Source: RPQJ01 sp963731105
GTDB taxonomy: Bacteria; Pseudomonadota; Gammaproteobacteria; Steroidobacterales; Steroidobacteraceae
Direction: 5' to 3'
Assembly: GCA_963731105.1 (NCBI GenBank)
Contig: CAVSUM010000019.1
Location: forward strand, 56,995-120,994
DNA: 64,000 nt
Position numbers and translations under genes: made by a program. The notes under the pieces were generated by a model. The model saw only the letters and a list, made by a program, of their open reading frames with translations. It did no database searches and was not told where the DNA came from. Positions 53,827-64,000 of this stretch are shown here, in pieces. The stretch's first letter is position 1. Each line of letters begins with the position of its first letter.

Positions 53827-55828
53827 GGCAGTCGTACAAAAACAACGTGTTGCCGCGGGCTGGCCACTCAGCAACACCGACAACGCCCTCGATCTTGTCA
53901 CCATGGACGACGAACCGCAGCGAAGAATCAACGCAGATCTTGCGCATGATCTCCGGAGTCAGCTTTGTTGGATTCTCCTCGTACGCCTCGAATGCCTCCG
54001 CCTGCAGGAACCAGTAACCGGGCGGGACGATGGGCGCGAGTCGATTCTGCCCGGCGGTACAATTCAGCCGACGCTTCTTCCGAGAATACACAACCCGCGC
54101 CCTGAGCGACCGACATGTAGCTGCGTCGGTCTAGCAGCAGCCACGCAGCCTGCGGGGCCCCGGGCCAGAACACCTCGGATTCGCGAGGGATGACGGCTCG
54201 CCAAGGCGCAAACTGGTCGTACTGGCTCTGGCCGTAGTAAACACCCGTCCATCGTCTCGTTGTTTCGGGCGCGGCTCCGTGCAGCAGCCATGTCGCTCCT
54301 GCCACGAACACGACGAGTGCTGCACGGCTCTGGTTGATCACCAGCAGGTACCAGGCCATGGCGACAATGACGACCGCAATGCCGCAGGAATCCCGACCAC
54401 ATCATGGATCCTCTGGACCCAGAGCGGGTCGCGCCCAAACGATAGGCCGCTGCCGATGACCACCACTATCGTTGCGACGAAGGCCGTCCCTACGAGCGCC
54501 AAGGACGCGGCGGCCACTGGCACCACCATCCGGAGTGACTTAATCGAGAGGGAGCGTCGCGCGGACCAGATCAACAGTGAGAGCAGGCACAGTACGCCGC
54601 TTGCTCCAAAGGGAGGGAGGTCACGGAACGACCCGGCGCCGTTGAGCAACCAGGCGCCCGCCAGGAGCATTGCACAAGATCTTCCTGCAAGACCGTTGCG
54701 CCAAAGAGTCGCGAGTACGAGTGGAAGCGTGGCAGTGGCGAGGAAACGCCCGATCCATAACCAGCGCCATGGCTGCCCTTGCAGCAGTACCTTTAGTTCG
54801 AACATCTGGCTGCTGACCATTGCCAGTATCAAGCCCGACGCTCCGACACACACTGCGGTCGTCAGAAGCTTTCTCGCTTGACCAAGTGGCAGCACTGCCA
54901 CCCTATTGCCAGAGTCAGCAGAATCTGCGCTGGGACCTCCCAGTCTGCCGGCAACCATGTGTCTGTGAAAAGGAAGTTGCTCCGCTGCCGTGTGATATCG
55001 AGCCAATCACCATAGATGAACGGCTGCGGAAGCCCGATGACGTAGCTGCCTACGATTGCCGCCGCGGCGATCGTCAACGACACAATGGCTAGCCGGCGCG
55101 CAGCCGGGGATGGGCACGAGGGAATAGAGCGCCATCATCAAGGCGACAGGAAACGCCATCAATGGATGCGCGAGCATTGCCAGCAGAATCAACATGATCG
55201 CCAAGAGTTGGCGCGAGTACAGCAGGGAGAGCAGCGCGGCCAATGCGGCCACTTCGGCGGCAGACCTCGCTGTCAGGAACGGTTCGGCGTAACGGAAGAC
55301 TTCTTTGGCGCTGTAGATGCCGGGGATGAACAGCAAGAGGCTGACCGACAACAGTGCCAGCCTCGCATTCTGTAGCTTACTCGCGAGGGCCCACGCGACC
55401 ACGATCCAACAGCAAAGCAGCAGCAAAGTCAGGCCTGAGGCGGCCAGATCGACACCGAGGTGCTCGAGAGCAACCGCATAGATCCGGGAGAATACGGTGA
55501 ACTGGTCTTGCGACTGAAAGCGGAGAAAAACGTCACCTGCGAGAGAGTCCGGGCGCAGCTTCGCCGCCGCTTGCAGTGCGTACACGACGCCGTCGTGCAC
55601 GATGCCCTGGTATCTCCCCACCAGGCTCCAGATCGCCAAGACCACCAGCAGGTAGCCACCGACCCAGACCGCTGATGGTGCGCGCGCAGCGGAAGACAAT
55701 AGATCGTCCCGCCTCGCGGGCGCGAGTTCACGGGATTCGGTCAGCACCGAGTCTTCAAGGGGCGGGGCGCGCACGGCTCTTCCTGCGATGGAATAACGGG
55801 CGCAAACGTACACGGTATCCGTCCCCAA
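53801..55828 (-). CDS. Large polytopic membrane protein, family not recognised (frameshifted)
   Basis: Stitched from four frames, about 675 residues. The N-terminal part has many hydrophobic helices (VWVGGYLLVVLAIWSLVG, ASGLTLLLLCCWIVVAWAL, ALLSVSLLLFIPGIYSA), with polar loops such as FRFQSQDQFTVFSRIY. The C-terminal 130 residues are soluble (PPGYWFLQAEAFEAYEENPTKL). Layout suits a GT-C-like transferase or polymer-handling protein, but no catalytic motif is evident. Breaks lie near 55080, 54890, 54380 and 54080. It is upstream of gtrA on the same strand. Confidence 0.6.
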
Positions 55829-55864
55829 GCATGAGAATTATGTCACATTCGCGGGCGGGGACCT

Positions 55865-57572
55865 TCAGCGCACGCCGACGAGCCGATCAACTTGGACGGG
55901 GTCGATGAACGGGTAGACCACGTTTCCAGATGGGGCGTTGAGGGCGAGCACAAGGATGCCACTTGTGCCGGAGGGTCGGGTCGACACGCGCTTGACACCG
56001 GTATCCAGAGGCGCTGCGCTACCCGCTTGGATGGTCTGCCCCTCAACAATCAGTGCGGCGCCATTCTTCCTGGGATAGGGAATCCACCGATACCGCCCAG
56101 GGACTATTACGTCAATGGTGTCGTCCGCCGTGTCAGCAGCAATCCCGAACCCAGCGACCCACACCGAGCCGTGGTACCACTGGTAGTGATCGAGCCAGAA
56201 CTGCCGGACATTAGCCGGAAAGTGATATAGGCGAGGCGCGTCGATCACGTAGGCAACGGGCTTACTGCGAAATTCCTGTATGAAATCGTCGAACGCCGAC
56301 GGAGATCGTTCGGCTCGCTTGAGTATCTGGAACGGCAGGATGCCCCGGACAGGATCGGGATCCGCTTGGCAGATAAGCGCGCCGTCACCCTGGAAGCCGG
56401 AGTAGGCATCCAGACCGCTGGCCCTGAGCCATCGCGTTGTATCGCGCTGGTCTTTCTGTGAACCGCCGAGCATCTGCAGGGTTACAGGAGCGCTGCCCAA
56501 CGCCATGGTGGCGAATGCAGCAGCGATTATCATCTTGCGGCCTGATCCGAGCAGACCGGCTTCATGGCCAGCGGCGAGTCCGAAGGCGACCGCGGGAAAG
56601 AGACCGGCGGTCATCAGGAAATACGGGTAGCTGGACCCGTGAAATACGATTACCACCAGACCAAGTACTATCACGGCCCAGCAAGTAGCCAGCAGGAACA
56701 GGTCAGGGCCTGCGCGACGTATGGCCGCGCGGACCGTCACGGAAATCAGTGCGACGAGCAGCAGCGCGTGAAGCGGTGCCTGTCGCGCCTCGTTCACGTA
56801 TGCGCTGTAGCCCACGCGCTGGCGCACCCAGCGCATTTCCTCCACGTGGAATTCACGGCGGCGGTTCCAGCTAGCGCAGCCGCCTTCGGCACAAAGTGAA
56901 GGTAGGCGGCGATCGTTACCGATGTGACGAGCCCCAGAATGATAGCCTGGCGCGCACGGGCCACAATTTCCATGCGGCACGAAATGCCATCGGTGCGTTG
57001 CAGCCTCGAGGCTACAGCCGTTGCCCACAACAGGCCGCAAAGGGCTGCCGGGTACAGGGCCTTCTGGGAGCAAAGGGCGGCGACTCCAAATAACACTCCG
57101 CCGAGTACCGCGTTTCGAATCCGTCCAGACAGCAGGCATACGCCGGCCCAGCTGGCAGCCGCAAGCGCGGCTGGTCCGAGCGAACCTGCACGGACCAGGC
57201 GACGAACGAGGGAAGAAACGCCAGCAGCGTCACTGCCGCGGCGCCTTCGAAGCACCCGCGCTCATTCCGCAGGGAGAATCGAAACCAGTTGCGGACCAGG
57301 AAGAAGACGCCGCACAGGTATGCGAGCGTCAAGATGAACCAGAGCACCCTGGCGTTCGCCGCAGTTGCGACCGCGTCGACGCAGTCGCGGACGAAGGGCG
57401 TAAGCATCAGCGTGACCAGACCCGGCCGGCCTCCGCCAACGACTTCTCCTGCGCGCAGCGTTCGCTCGGCGCGCTCCAGCATTGCAAACTCGTCCCAGTT
57501 GATCGATTCCGAATAAATCGAAAGCCAGCGTGGAACGAGCAACAACGCCGTAATCCCTGCCGCGGCCGCCAT
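55865..57572 (-). CDS. Polytopic membrane protein, probable GT-C-type glycosyltransferase (frameshifted)
   Basis: The N-terminus MAAAAGITALLLVPRWLSIY is followed by SINWDEFAMLERAERTL. An acidic pair in the first periplasmic loop is typical of ArnT/PMT-like enzymes that use lipid-linked sugars. Eight or more hydrophobic helices follow (LWFILTLAYLCGVFFLV, AVLGGVLFGVAALCSQKALYPAAL, FLLATCWAVIVLGLVVIVFHG), then a soluble periplasmic tail of about 200 residues. Frames change near 57180 and 56850. About 570 residues in all. The donor and acceptor cannot be told from sequence. Confidence 0.65.
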
Positions 57573-57615
57573 CGGCCGGCCCGATGCCCCTCGCTCGAAG
57601 GATCGTCGTTGGGGA

Positions 57616-58597
57616 TCATGGCGGCGATGATCGGAAAGGATCAGGACGCGGGGAGGGCATCTCGCGCGACAGTCGATGCGAAAAGTACTCGATAGTCTGG
57701 GTGAGTCCCTTGGTGAGATCCGTGATCGGCTCCCACCCCAGGCGTTCCCTCGCCATCGAAATGTCGGGCTTGCGACGTACCGGGTCATCCGCAGGGAGTG
57801 CCTTGAAAACGATGCTGGAACTTGAGCCGGTGAGCCGGACGATAGTCTCCGCAAGCTCGCGAATCGTGACTTCGACGGGATTTCCAAAGTTCATCGGCCC
57901 GGGGAACTCGTCGTCTTTCTTCATAAATTGGTCGATGCCGCGGACGAGATCGTCGACGTAGCAGAATGAGCGTGTCTGGGAACCGTCGCCGTAAAGCGTG
58001 ATTGGGTCGCCGCGTAGCGCTTGGACGATGAAGTTGGACACGACACGCCCGTCGTTGGGGTGCATCCTCGGGCCGTAGGTGTTGAAGATCCTGGCGACCC
58101 GAATGTCCAGCCGGTGCTGCCGGTGGTAATCGAAGAACAGAGTTTCGGCGCAGCGCTTGCCCTCGTCGTAGCAGGATCGCGGACCGATGGGATTGACGTT
58201 GCCCCAGTAGCTTTCCGGCTGCGGGTGGACAGTCGGGCTGCCGTAGACTTCGCTGGTCGAGGCTTGGAAAATACGGATCCTGAGCCGCTTGGCTAGCCCG
58301 AGCATGTTGATGGCGCCGTGGACGCTGGTCTTGACCGTTTGCACCGGGTCATTCTGGTAGTGGATCGGGCTCGCCGGACAGGCGAGATTGAAGATCTGGT
58401 CGACCTCTACGTAGAGCGGGAAACAGACGTCGTGCCGGATCACCTCGAAGTTGGAGTGATTGAGCAGCGGGACGATGTTCTGTCGGTGCCGGTGTAGAAG
58501 TTGTCAGCGCAGATCACCTCATGACCCTGCGCCAGCAGGCGCTCGCAGAGGTGCTGCCGATGAAGCCGGCGCCGCCGGTGACCAGGACCCGTTTCAT
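57616..58597 (-). CDS. UDP-glucuronate decarboxylase-like NAD-dependent epimerase (frameshifted near start)
   Basis: Starts MKRVLVTGGAGFIGS (Rossmann GxxGxxG). After a shift near 58540 and another near 58450 it continues with FNLACPASPIHYQNDPVQT, STSEVYGSPTVHPQPESYWG and the catalytic PRSCYDEGKRCAE (Tyr-x3-Lys). The wording matches UXS/UDP-xylose synthases closely, which oxidise and decarboxylate UDP-glucuronate. Expected length is about 325 residues. It would supply UDP-xylose or a related sugar to the adjacent glycosyltransferases. Only the first 50 codons are damaged. Confidence 0.85.
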
Positions 58598-58786
58598 GAA
58601 GTATGCAGCCTTATACCCACTGGAGTTTGCCAGTGTCCGTTGCATCTCGGCACGGCGTATTGAGACCTGCATCCCGGTCCTACGCTTGTCGACGAAGTGT
58701 AAGTGGAGCGAAGGGAGATTAACTGCTGAAAGAGGCGTTCGGGGCATCGCGTCAATCATGGTCGTGCTTGCGGGACCAGCCATCGA

Positions 58787-59598
58787 TCAGCCGTAGCGCA
58801 TTGCGCGGTGCATGGCCGGCACATATCTCTTGATCCAGCCCTGCATGTGGTGAGCGGCGTGCAGCAAGTAGGCTAGCGGCGCACTCATTCCAAGGACCCG
58901 TATACGAACTTCGTGGCTTTCGCGCAGGGACGTTCGGCGATCTCGGTCGCTGCGGCCGCCCAAATGGAAGCGGCAGAGTGCGTTCGGCAAGTGCACGATA
59001 TCTGTCACCGCGGTGCGTCATGTAGAGACGTGCGACTGAGTCGTAGTCCCCCGATAAGCGATATCGAGCATCAAAGCCGTCGCACAGTGCATCCTTGCGG
59101 AAATACATGGCCTGGTGCGTCGTGGGCATCCCCAACCATACCCACCAGGCGGGCCGGGCTCGGCGCAGGAAATAGCGCCGTCGCGAATCGACCTCGAAAC
59201 TGTCTCCGTAAAGCGAGGAGCTGGCGGCGACGCGAAGCGACCGAGAAATGTCGCAACGGTCGCGAGCACCCCGGGGTCGGACAACTCGTCCCCAGAGTTG
59301 AGGAACAGGACATACTCGGCCTCGACCTCGCGCAGCCCCTTGTTCATGCCATGGTAGATGCCGCCGTCCCGGCTGGATGACCAGCGCCAGCGGGGCCATT
59401 CCAGCGTCTCGAGCCACGCCTGCGTACCGTCGCTCGACTGGCCGTCGGCCACGATCCACTGGTGCGGCGGCAGTGTCATGGTGCGGCACGGAAGCGTAGG
59501 TGGCCTGCCAGCCCGGACAGGTCGTTCAGGCAGACGGTCACGATTGCGATGCGGGGGCGTCCGTCATTCGCTGCGACGACACCGGAAGGTGAATCCAT
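58787..59598 (-). CDS. Family 2 glycosyltransferase (frameshifted)
   Basis: From ATG 59598 (MDSPSGVVAANDGRPRIAIV) the first strand is IAIVTVCLNDLSGL. The next frame has HQWIVADGQSSDGTQAWLE, the GT-A nucleotide-sugar motif, then RDGGIYHGMNKGL and EYVLFLNSGDEL. The third has MPTTHQAMYFRK and RYRLSGDYDSVARL. About 265 residues expected. Similar enzymes (WcaA/WcaE-like) add sugars to surface polysaccharide repeat units. At least three indels. It is transcribed towards the epimerase gene 189 bases away. Confidence 0.75.
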
Positions 59599-59723
59599 GG
59601 CCCATCGTACCGTTCCGCGCACGACCCGAAAGATCGGGCTACTTTCGCTCGAGCACCGCCGCGCGTAGCATCTGCGCGACTTGCTCACACCGGCCCGCGG
59701 ATTTACGTGTAAAGCTCGCGCGG

Positions 59724-60498
59724 ATGGCGCTCTCACATCTGGGACAGTCTGGTTTCCGAATGCAACTCGGTACGTACGTGGTGTACGTAGACCCGTACCT
59801 GTCCGACTCGTGGAGCGGCTACATCGACCGGGGTTGCGTCACCTGCGGCCGGCGCCGATCCAGCCGGAGTCCGTCCTCGATGCTGACCTGGTGCTCGTCT
59901 CTCACGCCCACCTCGATGAGTGATCCGGACACGCTGAGCGTCGTGGCACGCAACAATCCGGGCGCCGATTCCTCGCCTCCTACGAGGTGGCGGAGGTGCT
60001 CGCCGCATCGGCGGGGTCGCTGCCTCGCGCATCCTGGTGGCCGACGAGGGCAGCGTGTCCCTGCCCGGCGGCAGCGTCGTGCATCCGGGTGCCAGCCGCG
60101 CATCAGGCCCTCGAGCGCGATGAGCGGGGGCGGCGCCCGCTTCCTGGGCTTCGTGATCGAGCACGCGGGCACGCGCCTCTACCACGCGGGCGACGGCAGC
60201 GTGCACGAGGACGTCATCGCCGCCGTGCGCCGCCACGGGCCGATCGACACCGCGCTGCTACCGGTCAACGAGTGCAACTTCTTCCGGGAGCGGCTCGGCA
60301 TCGTCGGCAACATGTCGATCCGCGAGGCGTTCGGTCTCGCGGTCGAACTGGGCGCCCGGCGCCTTGTGCCGATGCATTTCGACATGTTCGCGCCGAACTG
60401 CGTCTACGAGGAAGAGATCGAGGTCGTGTATCGCTGGCAGTCGCCGCCAGTTCCGGCTCGACCTGCCGTCTGCCGACATGGCCTGGGCCAGCGCATGA
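59724..60498 (+). CDS. MBL-fold metallohydrolase (UlaG-like), frameshifted
   Basis: ATG 59724 gives MALSHLGQSGFRMQLGTYVVYVDPYLSDS. Two shifts near 59840 and 59980 pass through a metal-binding region (SHAHLDE, then DPDTLSVVARNNPGA), and the C-terminal half is clean: RFLGFVIEHAGTRLYHAGDGSVHEDVI and VPMHFDMFAPNC. The HAGD and HxD residues fit a zinc or manganese hydrolase of the L-ascorbate-6-phosphate-lactonase type. The substrate is unknown. Its stop overlaps the start of the next glycosyltransferase. It is the first gene of a plus-strand run that continues to the window end. Confidence 0.75.
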
Positions 60499-61366
60499 TC
60501 AGCGTTGTCATCCGCACGTTCAACGAAGAGCATCATCTCGGCGAATTACTGGAGTCAATTCGGACGCAAAGCGTGGACCTCGGGGTCGAGGTCATCCTGG
60601 TCGATTCCGGGTCTACGGATCGCACGCGGGCGATCGCCGAGGGCATGGGGTGCCGCATCGTGCACATCGACAAGGCCAGTTCAGCTCGGGCGCTCGCTGA
60701 ACCGCGGCTGCGCTGTGGCCCGGGGCGACTACCTCGTGTTCGTGAGTGGGCACTGCATTCCCGTCGACACCCACTGGCTGCGGAACCTCGTGGCGCCGCT
60801 GCGCGAGGGCGTGGCGCAGTACACGTACGGCCGGCAGGTGGCCGGCTCGACCTCCAAGTTCAGCGAAGGACAGCACTTCCGGCGCTACTTACCGAGCACA
60901 GCGCGATCCCGCAGGAAGGCTTTTTCTGCAACAATGCTAACGCGGCGCTGCGGAACTCCTGGGCGCAGTTGCCGTTCGACGAGGAACTTACCGGTCTCGA
61001 GGACATGGCAATGGCCAAGGCGATCGTCGCACGCGGCGGGGCCATCGGCTACGTGGCGGAGGCACCCATTCCCATCACCTGCACGACGAGTCCTGGCGCA
61101 CGGTCCGCAACCGCTTCGAGCGCGAAGCCATCGCCTTGCCGGGCGTCATCCGCCGGTGCACGTAACGTTCGGCGAATCTCGCCCGCTACGTGACGAGCGC
61201 CGTCCTGCTCGATTTAGGCGCCGCGCTGCAGGAGGGGCGACTGCTCGCAGAGGCCTTTCCTATCCTGGCGTTCCGCACGATGCAGTTCTGGGGCAGCTAC
61301 CGCGGCAACAACGAGCATCGCAGGCTGTCGCAGGCGATGAAGGACCGCTATTTCTACCCGAGGTGA
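60495..61366 (+). CDS. Family 2 glycosyltransferase (frameshifted)
   Basis: MISVVIRTFNEEHHLGELLESIRTQ followed by VEVILVDSGSTDRTRAIAE is a textbook GT-A start, with the sugar-nucleotide Asp in VDSGSTD. Further parts in other frames: NRGCAVARGDYLVFVSGHCIPVD, EGFFCNNANAALRNSWAQLPFDEEL and LEDMAMAKAIVARGG. About 290 residues expected. Breaks near 60690, 60885, 61080 and 61165. It starts inside the stop of the MBL gene and precedes the CMP-sugar synthetase, so it probably uses the cluster's own activated sugar; that is inference. Confidence 0.78.
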
Positions 61367-61372
61367 CGTGAC

Positions 61373-62078
61373 ATGGTGGGCAAAGAGAGCATCGTGGCAC
61401 TGCTGCCCATGAAGGCCCACAGCGAGCGGGTCCGCGGCAAGAATTTCCGCGTCTTCAACGGCAAGCCGCTGTTCCGCTGGGTGCTCGACCGGCTGCTGGC
61501 CGTCGAGGAAATCGGCGAGGTGGTGATCAACACCGATGCCCGCGATTGTCAGCCACGGGCTCGTGGAGTCCGGGCGGGTGCGAATCCGCGACCGCAAGCC
61601 GGAGCTCTGCGGCGACTTCGTCAGCATGAACCGCATCCTCGAGGACGACATCGCGGCCGTGCCGGCCGACGTCTACCTGATGACGCACGTCACCAACCCG
61701 CTCCTGTCGGTCGGCACGATTCGCAGGGCCGTCACGGCGTATCGGGCCGCGATAGGAAGCCGGTACTCACGACAGCCTGTTCTCGGTCGACCGTGTGCAG
61801 ACGCGCTTCTACCGACAGGACGGTTCAGCCGGTGAACCACGACCCTGCCAATCTTCTGCGGAGCGCAGGATCTCGATCCCTGGTTCGAGGAGAACTCGAA
61901 TCTCTATTTATTCAGTCGCGATAGCTTCGCTCGCACCGCGGCACGCATCGGCAGCCGGCCGCTGGTATTCGAGACGCCACGCATCGAGTCGCTGGACATC
62001 GACGAGCAATCCGACTGGGACCTCGCCCTGCTCGCGGCACAGTGGCTCGAGTCGCGGGCAGCGGGGGGCACTGCATGA
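61373..62078 (+). CDS. Acylneuraminate cytidylyltransferase-family CMP-sugar synthetase (frameshifted)
   Basis: MVGKESIVALLPMKAHSERVRGKNFRVFNGKPLFRW contains the CTP-binding motif (LPMKAHSERVRGKN) of NeuA/KdsB-type enzymes. Later pieces in other frames are VYLMTHVTNPLLSVGTI, LDPWFEENSNLYLFSRDSF and RIGSRPLVFETPRIESLDIDEQSDW. About 235 residues expected. It activates a nonulosonate-like or other ulosonic acid with CMP, but the sugar is unknown because no neu/leg/pse synthase is visible in the window. Its stop overlaps the next start. Confidence 0.78.
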
Positions 62079-63000
62079 AGGTGCTCGTCACCTGTCCGCC
62101 GATGTTGCGGATGATCGACTCGTTCCAGGGGATCGTTCGAAACCTATGGCATCGAACTGACGTGCCCCGAGGTGACGCAGACGCTGAGCTTGGAAGCGCT
62201 GCTCGCGCTGGTGCCCCAGCACGACGGCTGGATCATCGGCGACGACCCGGCCAACCGGCAGGTGCTGGCCGCGGGGGCCGCGGGGCGCCTGAAGGCGGCG
62301 GTTCAGGGTGAGGAAGCAGATCGGCATCGACGACGTCGACTTACGTACCGCGATCTCGGCATCCGCGTGACCAACACCCCTGGCATGTTCGGCGCAGAAT
62401 TGGCGGACGTGGCGCTCGGCTACGTGATCGCTCTCGCCCGCGAGACCTTCCTCATCGACCGCGGCGTGCGCGAGGGTGGGTGGCCAAAGCCCCGCGGCAT
62501 CTCGCTCGCGGGTTGCTGCGCCGCGCTGATTGGCTATGGCGACATCGGTCCAGCCACGTGCATCCGGGCCTGCGGTCTGCGCGTGATCGTGTACGACCCG
62601 ACAAGCGCCACCCCCGAGTCGGACTGCGTCTCGAACGCCGTGTGGCCGGAGCGCTGTGCCGAGGCCGATTTCGTGGTGGTCACCTGTGCGCTGACCTCGT
62701 CGAGCCGGCACATGGTCGATGCCCGGGCATTCGCCGCGATGCGCCAGGGCGTGCGCATCGTCAACGTATCGCGCGGCCCGGTCATAGACGAGGCGGCGCT
62801 CGTCGAGGCGCTGCGCTGGGCCACGTGCATTCCGCTGCGCTCGACGTCTTCGAGGTCGAGCCGCTGCCGCGAACTCGCCGCTGCGTGGCTTCCCGCGCTG
62901 CGTGTTTGGGTCGCACAATGGGTCGAACACAGAGGACGCGGTGGTCAGCGAGCAGGCGGTGCAGCACATCGAATTTCTGGGGGTCAGCAATGGCCGCTGA
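62075..63000 (+). CDS. D-isomer-specific 2-hydroxyacid dehydrogenase (frameshifted)
   Basis: Begins MKVLVTCPPMLRMIDSF. After shifts it gives LSLEALLALVPQHDGWIIGDD, RVTNTPGMFGAELADVALGYVIALAR, an NAD site (LIGYGDIG), VVVTCALTSSSRHMVDARAFAAM and VNVSRGPVIDEAALVEALR, then a final FGSHNGSNTEDAVV segment. This is the phosphoglycerate-dehydrogenase-like family: NAD-dependent oxidation of a D-2-hydroxyacid. About 310 residues. Clustered with a CMP-sugar synthetase and an SDR, it may make an unusual acidic sugar precursor; that role is inference. Five or more indels. Confidence 0.75.
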
Positions 63001-63747
63001 TGTGGTGGTGGTGACGGGCTCGATCGGTGGCATCGGTTCGGCCATCGTCGAGCGGCTCGCCGGCGAAGGCATGTCGGTCATCGGCATCGATCGCGTCGCG
63101 CGCGACCCGGGGCCCGCCTACCGACACGTGACCTGCGATCTCGCCTCGCTCGTCAACGATTCGTCTGTTCGTTCCAGGTTCTCGGCGGATCTCGCGCGGG
63201 CCCATGCGGACCTCGCGGGCGGGCCGGTTGTCGGCCTCGTGAATAACGCAGCGGAACAGGTCGTTAAGCCGGCACTCGAGATCGACATCGCCGAGTTCCG
63301 CCGCTCGATGGACGTGAACGTGCTGGCGCCGCTCGTGCTTTCTCAGTTGCTCCACGCGGAGCTCGCCGCGGCGGGTGGAGCGATCGTCAACGTCAGCAGC
63401 GTGCACGCACGGCTGACGAAATCCGGGTTCTGTGCCTACTCCACGTCCAAGGCTGCGCTGTCCGGATTGTCTGTCGAGGGCCCTGGCCGTCGAGTGGGAT
63501 CGCCCAGGTCCGGATCGTGACCCTCGAGCTGGCGGCGATCGGTACGCCGATGCTGGAGGCAGGCTTCGTGGACCGGCCCGAGGCGCGCGCCCGCCTGGAC
63601 GAGGCCCACCCGTCCGGCGCCATCGGTGCGCCGAACCAGGTCGCAGACTGGGTGCGGCAGTGCCTGTCGTCGCGCCATCCTTTCGCGAACGGCGCCGTGC
63701 TGCAGCTGGACGGCGGCGTCTCCTGCCGATTGCACGATCCGGGCTGA
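62990..63747 (+). CDS. Short-chain dehydrogenase/reductase (frameshift near 63477)
   Basis: ATG 62990 gives MAADVVVVTGSIGGIGSAIVERLAGEG (TGxxxGIG cofactor site). LVNNAAEQVVKPALEI (NNA), INVSS-like IVNVSSVHARLTKSGF and the catalytic AYSTSKAALSGLS (Tyr-x3-Lys) follow. After one shift the tail has IGTPMLEAGFVDRPEARA and NGAVLQLDGGVSC, the normal SDR C-terminus. About 252 residues. It overlaps the upstream dehydrogenase by 11 bases. It probably reduces or oxidises a sugar intermediate of this cluster. Confidence 0.82.
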
Positions 63748-63789
63748 GGCGCGCTGCATGGATGGAACGTACGGACGACAGCCCACATC

Positions 63790-64000
63790 GTGAGCCCCGA
63801 AATCATGCAGATCAGCGGCGCGGCAACGGATCGCCTGGATCGATGCTTCGAGTGCCTGCGCGCGGCGGAGCGAGGTGAACTGCTGAAGGAGTTCGACCGT
63901 AACCTGCTGTCCGGCTATTCGGGCACCAAGCTGATCGCCGCCCTCCAGCGATTCACGGCAGAGTTCGCGGGCGACCCGGGAGCCTGCTACCTCGAAGTCG
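63790..64000 (+). CDS. Start of a possible SAM-dependent methyltransferase (runs off the right edge)
   Basis: A GTG start gives MSPEIMQISGAATDRLDRC, and later GYSGTKLIAALQRF and PGACYLEV at the window edge. The final Tyr-Leu-Glu-Val looks like the beginning of motif I (LEVGxxxG) of class I methyltransferases often seen in glycan clusters, but the diagnostic glycine motif lies beyond the window. Seventy residues are visible with no break. The assignment is tentative. Confidence 0.45.
   Translation, partial: MSPEIMQISGAATDRLDRCFECLRAAERGELLKEFDRNLLSGYSGTKLIAALQRFTAEFAGDPGACYLEV

Overview
The window is very GC-rich chromosomal DNA from a Gram-negative bacterium, most likely a gammaproteobacterium. 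The pointers are ibaG-murA, petABC followed by sspAB, an lpoA-type gene, a long dcw cluster ending ftsQ-ftsA-ftsZ-lpxC, secA-mutT, and pilBCD grouped with coaE-zapD-yacG. I cannot place it to genus.

Layout. (1) 1-7061, mostly minus strand: start of mgtE, a repeat-filled gap, then kdsD-kdsC-lptC-lptA-lptB-rpoN-hpf-rapZ (Kdo synthesis, LPS export, sigma-54, ribosome hibernation, GlmZ adaptor). (2) 7241-12598, plus: ibaG-murA, the cytochrome bc1 operon petABC, and sspA-sspB. (3) 12709-16236: yraN and lpoA (minus), rsmI (plus) and the RNase P RNA gene. (4) 16549-34522, plus: promoter, MraZ operator and a compact division and cell-wall cluster (mraZ rsmH ftsL ftsI murE murF mraY murD ftsW murG murC ddlB ftsQ ftsA ftsZ lpxC; no murB), then dciA (minus), an M23 peptidase, secA and mutT. 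(5) 39424-41936, minus: a DUF4160/DUF2442 pair, tpm, yacG and zapD. (6) 41997-47785: a partly duplicated yacG-zapD-coaE-higA-pilD block with two toxin-antitoxin modules and an AT-rich seam. (7) 47797-51630: pilC, pilB and pilA with a terminator and a sigma-54 promoter. (8) 51810-64000: a surface-glycan cluster (FAD oxidoreductase, GtrA, two large membrane proteins, UDP-glucuronate decarboxylase-like epimerase, two family-2 glycosyltransferases, MBL hydrolase, CMP-sugar synthetase, 2-hydroxyacid dehydrogenase, SDR, start of a possible methyltransferase).

Functionally the first 39 kb is an envelope-building block: peptidoglycan precursors, septum assembly, lipid A and Kdo synthesis, LPS export and Sec secretion, plus respiration. 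RpoN at 2203-3645 is the sigma factor expected to read the -24/-12 promoter in front of pilA near 51.6 kb.

Two things stand out. First, at least six gene borders between 7 and 36 kb carry paired repeats made of 7-base units (GGGGGTA and relatives). They are usually inverted, and the strand reading into the element is dense in stop codons. Second, single-base frameshifts are absent from the first 22.7 kb but appear from murF onward and hit almost every gene after 50 kb. Because murF and pilB are among the genes hit, I read most of these as assembly or base-call errors. Functions in the right-hand third are therefore assigned from stitched frames, and coordinates of broken genes there are approximate.
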